Positions 1 through 7,284 of a stretch of 21,721 nucleotides of DNA are shown here, piece by piece. The DNA comes from Desulfobacterales bacterium (lineage in GTDB: Bacteria; Desulfobacterota; Desulfobacteria; Desulfobacterales; JAHEIW01). The notes below the pieces were generated by a model that was given only the letters and a program-made list of their open reading frames with translations, made no database searches and had not been told where the DNA came from. The stretch covers positions 1 to 21,721 of the forward strand of contig JAQYWI010000089.1 in NCBI GenBank assembly GCA_030145015.1, given 5' to 3'. How positions within the stretch are numbered: the first letter of the stretch is position 1; every line of letters begins with the position of its first letter. Position numbers and translations under genes: made by a program.

Positions 1-1110
1 GGCCTTCTTTTTGCTCGTATCTTTACTGGTTCCCGTCATCACCAGCACCGAGGCGGTGGTCCCCACGCGCAGCTGGACGTCCTCGGGCACCTTCTCAAGA
101 TGAATACGGACGGGCACCCGCTGGGCCAGCCGGATCCACTCAAAGGTCGGGCTGATATTCGGCAGCAGGTCAAAACCGGTGCTGCCGTCTTGCTGGGCAA
201 TACCCCAGCCCAGACTGTCGACATGGCCTTCCAACGGTTTGTCGGGATAGCTCATAAGGGTAACGATCGCCCGGTCACCTTCGCGAATATCCTCTATATA
301 GTTTTCCCTGAAAAACCCGACAATCCAGTAGCTGTTGACATCCACCAGCGCCAGGGCCGGCTGGTTTGCGACAGCCTGACTGCCCAGTCTGAGATTCAGA
401 TTGGTCACATAGCCGTCCACCGGCGCTTTGACCTGGGCAAACTCCAGGTTGAGCTCCGCCTCGCGAACCTCGGCTTGGGCCAGACGCAGCTGGGCATTCC
501 GTTCGCCCGGGGCACCGAGATTGGCCCTGGTTATGGCCAGGTTCGCCTGAGCCTCACTCAGCTGGGCCTGCATTTGCAGCAACTGGGCTTCAGCATTGGC
601 TTTTTCATTCACAACGGCCACGTAATTGCCCTTGGCCGACTCGACCCTCTTTTTGGATGTCGCTCTCTGTTTATCCAGTTCCTGCTGGCGCCTGTATTCC
701 GAATCAGCCTGTTCAACCCGGCCGGCATATCCCCTTATGTCGGCCTCTGCCCGTTTGATGTTAGCTCTGGCAGCCCCAACATCAGCCTGAGCGGCTTCGA
801 CTTGCTTCTCCAGAGCTTCGATTTCGTCGCGGGTATTGGCAAGCTCGGCGCGCTTTTGTTCCAGGGTCGCCTCAAACGTACGCGGATCGATCGCAAACAA
901 CAAATCACCGGCCTTGACCAACTGGTTGTCCATTATCGGCAGTTTGACAATCGGAGCAGAAACCCGCGGCGTGATCTGCACCACCTGGGCACGCACCTGA
1001 CCATCCCGGGTCCAGGGATTGGTGACATAATCCCAGTACTTGAACAGGACCACAATCACAGCCACCGCAACAACAGCGCCTGTCAGCAGATATTTCATTT
1101 TTCCTTTCAT
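1..1110 (-). CDS. HlyD/AaeA-like membrane fusion protein, partial (C-terminus beyond window)
   Basis: Periplasmic adaptor of an aromatic-acid-exporter-type efflux system, linking an inner-membrane FUSC permease to the outer envelope. Reading the minus strand from ATG at 1110 gives 370 codons open to base 1, so the protein continues outside the window. It begins MKGKMKYLLTG, with one hydrophobic anchor at about residues 7-24. A biotinyl-lipoyl-like segment follows (RDGQVRAQVVQITPRVSAPI, about 35-54), then IDPRTFEATLEQ, a long Ala/Glu/Gln-rich coiled coil (about 80-215), the second lipoyl half (FAQVKAPVDGYVTNL) and a beta-barrel part (SYWIVGFFRENYI). A purine-rich stretch containing AGAGGT lies just before the ATG. 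It is last in a FUSC - DUF1656 - HlyD gene order, the arrangement known from aaeXAB-type loci. The substrate cannot be read from sequence; hydroxylated aromatic acids are only the precedent from E. coli. The plus-strand ORF over this region is its shadow. Confidence 0.92.
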   Translation of the reverse strand, partial: MKGKMKYLLTGAVVAVAVIVVLFKYWDYVTNPWTRDGQVRAQVVQITPRVSAPIVKLPIMDNQLVKAGDLLFAIDPRTFEATLEQKRAELANTRDEIEALEKQVEAAQADVGAARANIKRAEADIRGYAGRVEQADSEYRRQQELDKQRATSKKRVESAKGNYVAVVNEKANAEAQLLQMQAQLSEAQANLAITRANLGAPGERNAQLRLAQAEVREAELNLEFAQVKAPVDGYVTNLNLRLGSQAVANQPALALVDVNSYWIVGFFRENYIEDIREGDRAIVTLMSYPDKPLEGHVDSLGWGIAQQDGSTGFDLLPNISPTFEWIRLAQRVPVRIHLEKVPEDVQLRVGTTASVLVMTGTSKDTSKKKA

Positions 1111-1216
1111 GAATTACCTCTATTCCAATTCAATTTTTAAAATCTCAATTCCCAATGACCAAACTTGCTAAATTCCAAATCCCAAAAACAAAATCCCAAG
1201 GGCAAGGAAATAAAAA

Positions 1217-1366
1217 AATTAACGTCCAACATCGAACTTTCAACGTTCAACTTTCAATGTGGTTGTCGCTGTGCGTTTCAATTTTTCTAAGGAAACTGAA
1301 TTCGCCGAAGGCGAACCTTCGTTCGACGTTGGATGTTCAACGTTGAATGTTGGACGTTCGTCTTTA
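1217..1366. repeat. Intergenic palindromic repeat, copy A
   Basis: About 150 bp with inverted ends: the left end reads AACGTCCAACATCGAAC and the right end, on the other strand, reads AACGTCCAACATTCAAC. Between them is a GC-rich hairpin TTCGCCGAAGGCGAA. A second alignable copy lies at about 1751-1895 in the same orientation, beyond the small aaeX-like gene. Short ORFs across it are by-products of the repeat (Asn-Val-Glu/Gln-rich peptides). No transposase is nearby. It looks like a REP/MITE-like intergenic element; mobilisation mechanism unknown. Confidence 0.8.
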
Positions 1367-1387
1367 AAAAATTCTGAACCCGAGAAC

Positions 1388-1415
1388 TGACACCTGACAC
1401 CCGACACCTGACACC
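1388..1415. repeat. 7-bp tandem repeat (TGACACC)x4
   Basis: Four head-to-tail 7-bp units (TGACACC, TGACACC, CGACACC, TGACACC) lie directly before the stop codon end of the DUF1656 gene. They complete the 310-bp spacer between the DUF1656 and HlyD genes, which otherwise holds repeat copy A and A-rich DNA with no coding signal. Confidence 0.75.
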
Positions 1416-1420
1416 TAAGA

Positions 1421-1633
1421 TTAGGCTGGAATAATAAAAGTTCCAATAATTATTGTATAAATTGCCGCCAACGCAACAAAAACCAGTGGTGGGTAGAAAA
1501 AATAGCGCGACAGACGGTAACGGTTGAGCAGCATGGCCGTCAACACCGCAGCTGTTAGGCCCAGTGTGCCGGCAATCAGCAAGGGTGGAAAGTACACTCC
1601 ACCGATGGTGAATTCGTGAGGAATGTAAGTCAT
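1421..1633 (-). CDS. DUF1656 family small membrane protein (AaeX-like)
   Basis: A 70-residue inner-membrane protein with two hydrophobic segments (about residues 14-33 and 44-67) joined by a basic turn NRYRLSRYF. It begins MTYIPHEFTIGGVYFPP, the pattern of DUF1656/AaeX proteins (about 65-70 aa) encoded between FUSC permeases and HlyD-type fusion proteins. ATG at 1633 is preferred to an upstream TTG at 1639 because AAAGGA lies about 7 bases before the ATG. It is the middle gene of the efflux unit; its exact role in AaeAB-type pumps is not established. Repeat copies A and B lie on its two sides, so the spacers to its partners are long for an operon (about 310 and 280 bp). Confidence 0.88.
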   Translation of the reverse strand: MTYIPHEFTIGGVYFPPLLIAGTLGLTAAVLTAMLLNRYRLSRYFFYPPLVFVALAAIYTIIIGTFIIPA

Positions 1634-1750
1634 AATCAATTCCTTTTTACGGATTCCGGGTTGTTATATTAAAAATTGCTATAACCAAATTTTTAAACCC
1701 CAATACTCAATGATCAAATCACCAGATCCCAGGGGATAGGGAATTAAAAA

Positions 1751-1895
1751 ATTAACGTCCAACATCGAACGTTCAACGTTCAATATATTTGTCGTTGCGC
1801 GCTTTAAGTTTTCCACAGTCGGAAATTTGATTCGCCGAAGGCGCGCTCCCATTCGACGTTCGTAGTTCAAAGTTCAACGTTGGACGTTCGTCTTA
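1751..1895. repeat. Intergenic palindromic repeat, copy B
   Basis: Alignable over its full length with copy A (1217-1366) and in the same orientation. It shares the left end AACGTCCAACATCGAAC, the centre TTCGCCGAAGGCG and the right end TTGGACGTTCGTCTT. It occupies most of the gap between the FUSC gene and the DUF1656 gene. The two copies form a direct repeat around the DUF1656 gene. Confidence 0.8.
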
Positions 1896-1914
1896 ATGAG
1901 ACCCTGACCCCTTT

Positions 1915-4083
1915 TTAGAATCTCTCTTCACGCCATTGTGCCCAGTCGATCGGGCCCGCACTTCCGGCATAATTGACCAGTGCTTCCGACACACCTCTAT
2001 AAGCTCCCAGCAGGCGGTAAAAATTCTCACCGTCCTGGACACGGAGCTGCCCCTCGCCTGCCTTGTCCAGGGTCACCTTGATGCGTTCTTCCAGGTGGTC
2101 CATGATCTCGTCCAGCCGGCTGCGAAACGCCTCCCTCTCCCTGACGGCCGGGTTTTCCGCCAACCCCTGAAAGGTTTCCTGCACCCTGAGGCGCCAAACC
2201 CGGATTTCCTCTTGTAACTCCTTTACTAGGAATTGTGCCTGAGGATTGCCGCGTTCCTCCAACAACTCCTGCATGCGGTAAGTGAGCCCCTGCATGCTGG
2301 TCACTACTGCCTGAATCTGCTGTGTCGAGGTGCCGGACAGCGCTTTCGTGCCAATGTGCGGGACCCAGATCCCGAGTTTTCGAGGCAGCGTCGACACTTC
2401 GCGGGTGTGGAAGGCCTGTCTCCAGCGGTCCAGTCGTCTCGGAGCCCGCTGTGGGTCCCAGCGCATGGTGGTCATCAGGTACTCGCAGCTGCGGAAGAAG
2501 CGGCCGAGCTGGCGCAGGAATGCCCGCTCGGGGCGAAATGAAAAAGGAACGCGCGCCGTGATAATCAAGATCAGAAAGAGCAAAGCCCACATCAGTGCGG
2601 TGTTAGCAACTTTGAGGAAGCTATAGGTCTGTTCGTTGGAGATGGAAGCGATTGTAACAAACATGGCCAGCCCTAATGCCCTGCCCAGGGCCTGCCGGGG
2701 CGTGGCGAAGAGATAGCAGATAGCAAAGGTGACCGCAAAGATTAGTAACCCCAGGCCAAGAAAACTGGATAGCTGCGGCATCACAAAGATGTGCACCAGT
2801 CCGGCGAATATCACGCTCATAGCCGTCGGCATGAATAGCAGTTTGATCGGCACCTGTGGCATTGTCGCCATGGCCATTGCAAAGGGGACGGCCATGCTCA
2901 CAAACCCGGCTCCACCTGGAAAATCCTTAATGTAGATCAAGCCGAGATAAGCCAGCCATATGGTCACCATGACACGGATGGCCCACATCATGCGATCCGG
3001 ATCGGGCACAAATACGCCACGCGGCCGGGGAGCGGTGTCCGCCTCAGAAACCGATTGGCCGAAACCCTTGATGTCGCTTAAGCTGTCAAACATGGATCGG
3101 GTGACCAGTTCGAGGTGCTGCAGCCGGGACCGGGTGACAGCCAGCGCCGCCTTGTGGAAATGAGAAAGGGTCCCTATTTCGGCCGTATCCATGGCCAGGT
3201 CCATGGCTACCGGATGTCGCTCGGGTGGCTGACTGGCGAGCATACGGCCGATCTGCGCCAAGCGCTCTTCGAGTTCTGCGCCAAAGGCCACCAGGTTGGG
3301 CAGCAGACGCGTCAGATCCAGGGCTTTGACCTCGGTGAAACTTACACGCCAGCGGCTCATCGTCTCGGTCAGTTCAGCTGTATGGATTTGGTAACGCCTC
3401 CACTGCTGCCGCACTTCCCATACTTCGTAGGTGTCCGTCTGCGCCGCATCCAGGAGCTGGCCAAACCGGGTCTGTTCCTGGGCCTCCTGGGCCCTCAGGG
3501 CCTGCGCTTCCCCTGCCTCCCTCCGGTCGCTCACCAGATCGAGGTCGGACCGGAAAAGCTGTTTCTGGGTCGCCAACAGTTTGCCTGCGGCGGCCTCGAA
3601 GTCGGCGCGGCTGGTGACTGGCCAGATAAGAATCGAAACCAGGCTGTATACCAGGATTCCCAGTCCGGTCTCCTGGGCACGCAGCACCGCGGTCTCGAAG
3701 GCCCTGGTGGAATTAGGGCCGGCGCTCATACAGATGACCGCGCACACGAAACCACAGACATGCCAGAAATACTTGTGTTTCGCTCCGCCCATCATGTAGG
3801 TGCAAAAGCCGACATAGGCAGAGAGGGACAGCATGAAAAGCCAGCGGTCCTGTGCAAACAGGGCGATGAAAATCAACGCGACAACGGTTGTCGCCAAGGT
3901 ACCGGCCATGCGCAAGGCAGCCTTGTTCAGGGACTGCCCGGCCGTTGCCAGGCTGATCATGGCCACCGCAAACCCGGCCCAGTATGGTTTTTCCCAGTCC
4001 ATAGACAAAGCAATGCCGTAAGCAATGGTCATTGTCAGGCCGGTCTTAATGGATTCTTTTGTGCGGGTGGATAGCGAAATCAT
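1915..4083 (-). CDS. FUSC family aromatic-acid-exporter-type permease (AaeB-like)
   Basis: A 722-residue inner-membrane permease of the fusaric acid resistance/AaeB family. It shows the duplicated layout of that family: an N-terminal membrane block (about residues 12-165) with the typical EKPYWAGFAVAM segment, a soluble helical region (about 165-345), a second membrane block (about 355-515) and a charged C-terminal cytoplasmic tail rich in Arg and Glu. ATG at 4083 is preceded by GGTAAGG. It is the first gene of the efflux unit with the DUF1656 and HlyD genes downstream, so it probably exports an aromatic or other organic acid. Length is close to the 650-750 aa usual for the family. Substrate unknown. 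Large plus-strand ORFs here are frame shadows. Confidence 0.93.
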   Translation of the reverse strand: MISLSTRTKESIKTGLTMTIAYGIALSMDWEKPYWAGFAVAMISLATAGQSLNKAALRMAGTLATTVVALIFIALFAQDRWLFMLSLSAYVGFCTYMMGGAKHKYFWHVCGFVCAVICMSAGPNSTRAFETAVLRAQETGLGILVYSLVSILIWPVTSRADFEAAAGKLLATQKQLFRSDLDLVSDRREAGEAQALRAQEAQEQTRFGQLLDAAQTDTYEVWEVRQQWRRYQIHTAELTETMSRWRVSFTEVKALDLTRLLPNLVAFGAELEERLAQIGRMLASQPPERHPVAMDLAMDTAEIGTLSHFHKAALAVTRSRLQHLELVTRSMFDSLSDIKGFGQSVSEADTAPRPRGVFVPDPDRMMWAIRVMVTIWLAYLGLIYIKDFPGGAGFVSMAVPFAMAMATMPQVPIKLLFMPTAMSVIFAGLVHIFVMPQLSSFLGLGLLIFAVTFAICYLFATPRQALGRALGLAMFVTIASISNEQTYSFLKVANTALMWALLFLILIITARVPFSFRPERAFLRQLGRFFRSCEYLMTTMRWDPQRAPRRLDRWRQAFHTREVSTLPRKLGIWVPHIGTKALSGTSTQQIQAVVTSMQGLTYRMQELLEERGNPQAQFLVKELQEEIRVWRLRVQETFQGLAENPAVREREAFRSRLDEIMDHLEERIKVTLDKAGEGQLRVQDGENFYRLLGAYRGVSEALVNYAGSAGPIDWAQWREERF

Positions 4084-4128
4084 AGCCTTACCGGCACATC
4101 AGATATTAATTGAATCCTAAAACTTGCA

Positions 4129-4134
4129 ATTATA
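4129..4134 (-). promoter_or_regulatory. Candidate -10 box of the FUSC operon
   Basis: The minus strand reads TATAAT here, 45 bases upstream of the FUSC start codon. A convincing -35 hexamer at the right distance is not visible, so this is a weak call based on the perfect -10 match and its position. Confidence 0.3.
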
Positions 4135-4152
4135 TATTCGTATTTTGTCACG

Positions 4153-4172
4153 AAAAAAACCTTCGTGAGGTT
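4153..4172 (-). terminator. Intrinsic terminator after the universal stress protein gene
   Basis: On the minus strand AACCT-CACGA-AGGTT forms a 5-bp stem and is followed directly by a T run, 15-35 bases past the usp stop codon. A wider pair, TGTCAC/GTGACA, encloses it. It would separate usp transcription from the FUSC operon. Confidence 0.5.
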
Positions 4173-4187
4173 CAGTGACATTTAAGT

Positions 4188-4637
4188 TTACTTTTTATGG
4201 GGAATCACGAGTACCGGGCAAGGGGCGCGGTTAATAACATGTTCGGTTATTGTACCCGTGACAAAGTCCTTTAGATTGTCTCGGCCATCCGAACATATCA
4301 CGATAAGGTCCACCCCCTCCTCAGTGGACACATCGATAATGGTATCCGCCGGTGTCCCCTTTCGCAGCAGATAGGTTATCTCGATGTCGTCTGCGTGTAA
4401 CTCACGAATGACGGTTTTCATTTCTTCTCTTGATTCGATGGCAACTTGTCGATATTTTTATTTCAATTTATCGACACTGACCCTAAGCATTTCGCGCTCG
4501 TGTTTATCCATAAACTCCTTATGGACGTTGAGCATCGTTATCCGTGCGTTGAACTGATGAGCAATCTGAACGGCTTTTTTAAGAGAGATATAGGCCCGCT
4601 CCTTCAAGTCAGTCGGGCATAGTATGTGGGAAATCAG
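4188..4637 (-). pseudogene. Universal stress protein (UspA family), interrupted by in-frame TAA
   Basis: Read without a break, 149 codons from 4637 encode a full-length single-domain UspA-fold protein. The N-terminal part is ISHILCPTDLKERAYISLKK (residues 2-21), then LNVHKEFMDKHEREMLRVS. Codon 60 (4458-4460) is TAA, after which the same frame resumes as KYRQVAIESREEMKTVIREL and ends with the C-terminal Usp pattern INRAPCPVLVIPHKK. The codon at the expected start, 5 bases after a good GGGAGG, is CTG instead of ATG/GTG/TTG. The nucleotide-binding pattern G-x2-G-x9-G-[ST] is nearly kept (CSDGRDNLKDFVTGT) but the first Gly is Cys. A 77-aa ORF from ATG 4421 could still produce the C-terminal half, without strong evidence for its own ribosome site. 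A pseudogene is the simplest reading; readthrough or a sequencing error are alternatives. Confidence 0.85.
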
Positions 4638-4812
4638 GTTGTCCTCCCTTCGTTGATTTATTTGTTGCGCTATTTATCCAATGGCCGAAATTATGAACCA
4701 TTGTTCCGTTTTTCGTTTTGTTCTGGCAATCAGAAAATATGCTGACAGCAGCCCACCTTTATCTAAAACCAGCTGAACGTCCACATAAGGATGCGGCTTC
4801 TCCGGATGGCCG

Positions 4813-5913
4813 CTACTCGGGTTTGGATGGCTCTCCTTCCGGCTGTATATCCACATTAAGCCATAGTAAGAAAAGCTTATAGCCAAGTGAAAAAATGATC
4901 GCGCCAAGGAAAAGGCCGATGATGCCCGATGTCATAAATCCGCCTATTGCTCCAATGAAGATGACAAGCATGGGGACATCGACTCCACGACCCATCAAGA
5001 GGGGTTTAAGAAAGGCGTCAGATATACCGACAAGGATGCTCCAGATCGCGAAAACAACTGCGGTAACCGTACTGCTGGTGGAGAACACGTAGACAATAAT
5101 CGGGCCCAGAACCAAAATAGTGGGAAGCTGAACCACTGCAAGAATCAGCACCAACAGGGCCCAAAGCCCCGCGCCAGGCACGCCGACTAAAAGAAAACCA
5201 AGGCTTGCCAGGAGCGTCTGGATTAGTGCGACGCCCAGAATACCCAGGGTAACACTTCGCACAGTCGCCACCGCGAGTTCGACGGCCATTGTTCCCCTCT
5301 CACCTGCGAGCCGCGTAGCAATTGCCCGCGCAGCCTGACCGCCACCGGCGTCATTTGCAAGCAAAACACCGGCGATAATGATCGAAACCACGAACTTTAG
5401 GATCCCGACTCCGGCTCCAGCAGCTGCGGACAACAGCGGGATACCAAACTTTTTGAGCTGCGGGGTGATCTTGCTCAGCGCAGCCCCGAGATTGTCCGAT
5501 GCAAGGCTCCAGAACTGGTATAAAGGTTCGCCGATGACCGGCCAGGAACTGACGCTCTCCGATGGTGGCGGCACACTTAGCGTCCCGGCGTCGAGATGCG
5601 CCGAAACCTCCTGTGCAGTGTTGATGAGAGATCCGGAAAGCATATAGGTCGGAACGAGCAGGACGATCAGTGCAAGAAGTGTTATCAGGGTTGCCGCCAG
5701 GCGGCCACGTCCACCCAGGGCGGACTTCAGCCGGTTGTAGCCGGGGTGGATTGCAACGGCAATGATGATGCCCCAGACGATAATCTGAATGAACGGCTGA
5801 CCGATTTTGAAACACCAATAAAGAAGTAGAACGACGAGGCCGATATGAATGGTTGCCTCGAGCGCTTTTGCGACAAACAATTTGTCGTTCGAAGATTGAT
5901 CAGATGAGTTCAT
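4813..5913 (-). CDS. AI-2E family transporter (PerM/UPF0118-type permease)
   Basis: A 366-residue polytopic inner-membrane protein with the layout of the AI-2E exporter family. Hydrophobic hairpins lie near residues 25-60 (LVVLLLYWCFKIGQPFIQII) and 75-98, a periplasmic-type loop follows (about 100-155), and a membrane block covers about 170-350, including VQLPTILVLGPIIVYVF and the late Gly-rich segment VIFIGAIGGFMTSGIIGLFL that is typical of the family. ATG at 5913 is preceded by GGAGAGGCGG. Members export autoinducer-2 in some enterobacteria and act as Na+/H+ antiporters in others, so substrate cannot be assigned. It is probably a single-gene unit: a sigma70 promoter lies upstream and the next gene downstream is the damaged usp. 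Confidence 0.92.
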   Translation of the reverse strand: MNSSDQSSNDKLFVAKALEATIHIGLVVLLLYWCFKIGQPFIQIIVWGIIIAVAIHPGYNRLKSALGGRGRLAATLITLLALIVLLVPTYMLSGSLINTAQEVSAHLDAGTLSVPPPSESVSSWPVIGEPLYQFWSLASDNLGAALSKITPQLKKFGIPLLSAAAGAGVGILKFVVSIIIAGVLLANDAGGGQAARAIATRLAGERGTMAVELAVATVRSVTLGILGVALIQTLLASLGFLLVGVPGAGLWALLVLILAVVQLPTILVLGPIIVYVFSTSSTVTAVVFAIWSILVGISDAFLKPLLMGRGVDVPMLVIFIGAIGGFMTSGIIGLFLGAIIFSLGYKLFLLWLNVDIQPEGEPSKPE

Positions 5914-6004
5914 ACTGCCGCCTCTCCGGGCATAACATTTTTATGCCCTCCTTTGAATTTTACGCAGTTTGAATGATGGTAGGCTAAAGTGGAATGATGA
6001 AATT

Positions 6005-6033
6005 TGAATATCGTAAATATGACATTGTGTCAA
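6005..6033 (-). promoter_or_regulatory. Sigma70-type promoter for the AI-2E family gene
   Basis: The minus strand has TTGACA (6028-6033), exactly 17 bases, then TATTCA (6005-6010). The predicted start of transcription is near 5998, leaving a leader of about 85 bases before ATG 5913. Confidence 0.6.
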
Positions 6034-6125
6034 ATTTGTGGATGCTCAACATATTGTGGTCTCGAATGCTTTTTGCAGATTACATCATACCAAATATGAA
6101 AATTGAGCTCCAAAACCCAGAATGC

Positions 6126-6479
6126 TTAGTGTGCATCCAAGTCATCTGCTAATTTTTGAATGCCATCCAGGTCAAAGTCTTCCGCCATCTGAACAATCTG
6201 TTTGCTGAGCAGTGTGCAGGAGTCTGATTTTTCCTTAATTTCCTCTGCGATGGCATTCAGCGTCATAACATCTCCCATTTCAGCCCCATCGCGAATACGC
6301 TTGGCAATATCCTGAGATAATTCGGTGGGGATATCTACAAGATCTTCAGCGGGTTCTACGCTGTCTTCAACAGCGGGCTCGACAGCAGCTTGCGGTTGTT
6401 GGACTTGGCCTCGTTTCTCACTCGGTTTTATCCATTTCTGTAAAGCTGCAAACAGCAGATCCGGTAAAGATGGGGACGT
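6126..6479 (-). pseudogene. C-terminal remnant of a hybrid sensor histidine kinase/response regulator
   Basis: An open frame of 117 codons without any start codon in its first 67 residues. It opens with LPDLLFAALQKWIKPSE, which matches the end of a receiver domain (last helix, K-W-I-K-P). It continues through an acidic linker (VEPAVEDSVEPAEDLVD) into a helical tail: ELSQDIAKRIRDGAEMGDV, LNAIAEEIKEKSD, LSKQIVQMAEDFDLDGIQKL. I know this tail from the extreme C-termini of large hybrid kinases in Desulfobacterales (family knowledge, not a search). The upstream sensor, kinase and most of the receiver domain are missing. The frame is cut at 6480-6482 (TAG), inside a copy of the 29-bp repeat family found at the right end of the window. 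It is a decayed or repeat-truncated gene. The remaining tail contains one ATG at 6278, which is not a convincing start. Confidence 0.75.
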
Positions 6480-6491
6480 CTATGATTTTAT
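6464..6491 (-). repeat. Single copy of the GGGGACGTC repeat family
   Basis: The plus strand reads GTAAA, then TGGGGACGTCTATGA, then TTTTAT. This aligns with the reverse complement of the 29-bp units at 21581-21674, sharing GTAAA, TGGGGACGTC, ATGA and TTAT. It covers the exact point where the kinase remnant loses homology. Confidence 0.65.
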
Positions 6492-6557
6492 GCCTTTCTT
6501 CAAGCCAACAAAACTGATGCAAATCTCTTCACATCTCTTCTGCTTATAGCACGACTT

Positions 6558-6650
6558 GTCGTTTTCCGGCCTGAAGTGTCGCCCCGGGGCCTTGAGCTGC
6601 CTGCCGCGGCGCAGCTCGCCAGAGCGGAGAGGGGTCGTTTTCCGGCCTGA
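6558..6650. repeat. Pair of 17-bp direct repeats around a GC-rich hairpin
   Basis: GTCGTTTTCCGGCCTGA occurs at 6558-6574 and again at 6634-6650, 76 bp apart. Between them GAGCTGC (6594-6600) pairs with GCAGCTC (6611-6617) over a GC-rich loop. This DNA is much richer in G+C than the AT-rich flanks. The rest of the non-coding stretch 6480-6847 contains no gene I can support. Confidence 0.6.
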
Positions 6651-6730
6651 GCTGTCACAAGGGCTCTTTTTTATAGCCGACCATAATCCTTAAAAAGCCC
6701 ATTTTACCCTAAGGATGGAAGCACTAAGCT

Positions 6731-6751
6731 AAAAAATCGGCCCAATTTTTT
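6731..6751 (-). terminator. Possible terminator downstream of the DksA/TraR gene
   Basis: AAAAAAT (6731-6737) pairs with ATTTTTT (6745-6751) around a GGCC-containing loop, about 95 bases past the stop codon. The stem is A/T only, so this is weak; it could work in both directions. Confidence 0.3.
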
Positions 6752-6847
6752 GGTCTTTTTATGAGTTATGAATTCGTAAAAAAGAGAAGCTCAAAGCGGC
6801 AATGATGTATTAGCGATGAATGAAGAAGATTCTGCCCAGGATACTGG

Positions 6848-7114
6848 TCACTTCAACTGGCTATCTTTACTGCCGCGCCGATTGAAACCAGCGGGAGTTG
6901 TCTGCCGTTCTTCGCGCTCTGACTGGCAGCTGACGCATAGGCGAACTCCAGGGATTGCTTTACGACGAGCGTCTGGAATAACAGTCTCGCATTCCTCACA
7001 ATGGGTTGAGCCCTCACCATCAGGCAACCGACTCCTAGCCCGCTTTACTGCGTCTTCTACACTGGCGTCTATTTGATCCTGGACACCCCCGTCACGGGTC
7101 CAACCACCAGCCAT
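6848..7114 (-). CDS. DksA/TraR C4-type zinc finger protein (YbiI-like)
   Basis: An 88-residue cytoplasmic protein of the short TraR/YbiI branch of the DksA family, which acts on RNA polymerase through its secondary channel. It starts MAGGWTRDGGVQDQIDAS, a pattern close to YbiI-type proteins, with a short helix. The zinc site CEEC (Cys39, Cys42) is followed by IPDARRKAIPGVRLC and Cys60/Cys63 in CVSC, giving all four ligands. The C-terminal tail is basic. ATG at 7114 has a clear AGGAGC ribosome site 6 bases upstream. Unlike full-length DksA it lacks the long coiled coil. It is a single gene between the RND pump and the kinase remnant, and function beyond the family is not readable. The plus-strand ORF here is a shadow. 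Confidence 0.93.
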   Translation of the reverse strand: MAGGWTRDGGVQDQIDASVEDAVKRARSRLPDGEGSTHCEECETVIPDARRKAIPGVRLCVSCQSEREERQTTPAGFNRRGSKDSQLK

Positions 7115-7284
7115 AATTCGCTCCTACTCTAAAATATTCCGTATTATGATGCATATGCAAATCCTCACTATTTTGCAAGGCCCGAAATTGTAAGTTGTGT
7201 GATGGTGAAATTCGGCGGGCTTGTTTTTCTTTTGGATAGCAAGTTGTAATGTCAAATAAAATTCGTCAGATTAATTAATAGAAG

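Noticed and set aside
100..1140. Plus-strand 346-codon open frame at the left end
   Set aside because: It is the complement of a clear HlyD/AaeA-like gene whose frame runs off the window; the plus-strand product has no recognisable domain.
1240..1446. Short frames across the intergenic repeats (Asn-Val-Glu-rich peptides)
   Set aside because: They are translations of the palindromic repeats and have no gene-like start signals.
3115..4074. Plus-strand 319-codon open frame
   Set aside because: Antisense shadow of the FUSC permease; composition follows the codon pattern of the opposite strand.
4674..4907. Minus-strand 77-residue frame overlapping the AI-2E gene end
   Set aside because: Half of it is an alternative frame of the AI-2E gene and the rest shows no family resemblance or ribosome site; the 4638-4812 gap is better left as non-coding.
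6816..7076. Plus-strand 86-codon frame
   Set aside because: Antisense to the DksA/TraR zinc-finger gene, which has four Cys ligands and a good ribosome site.
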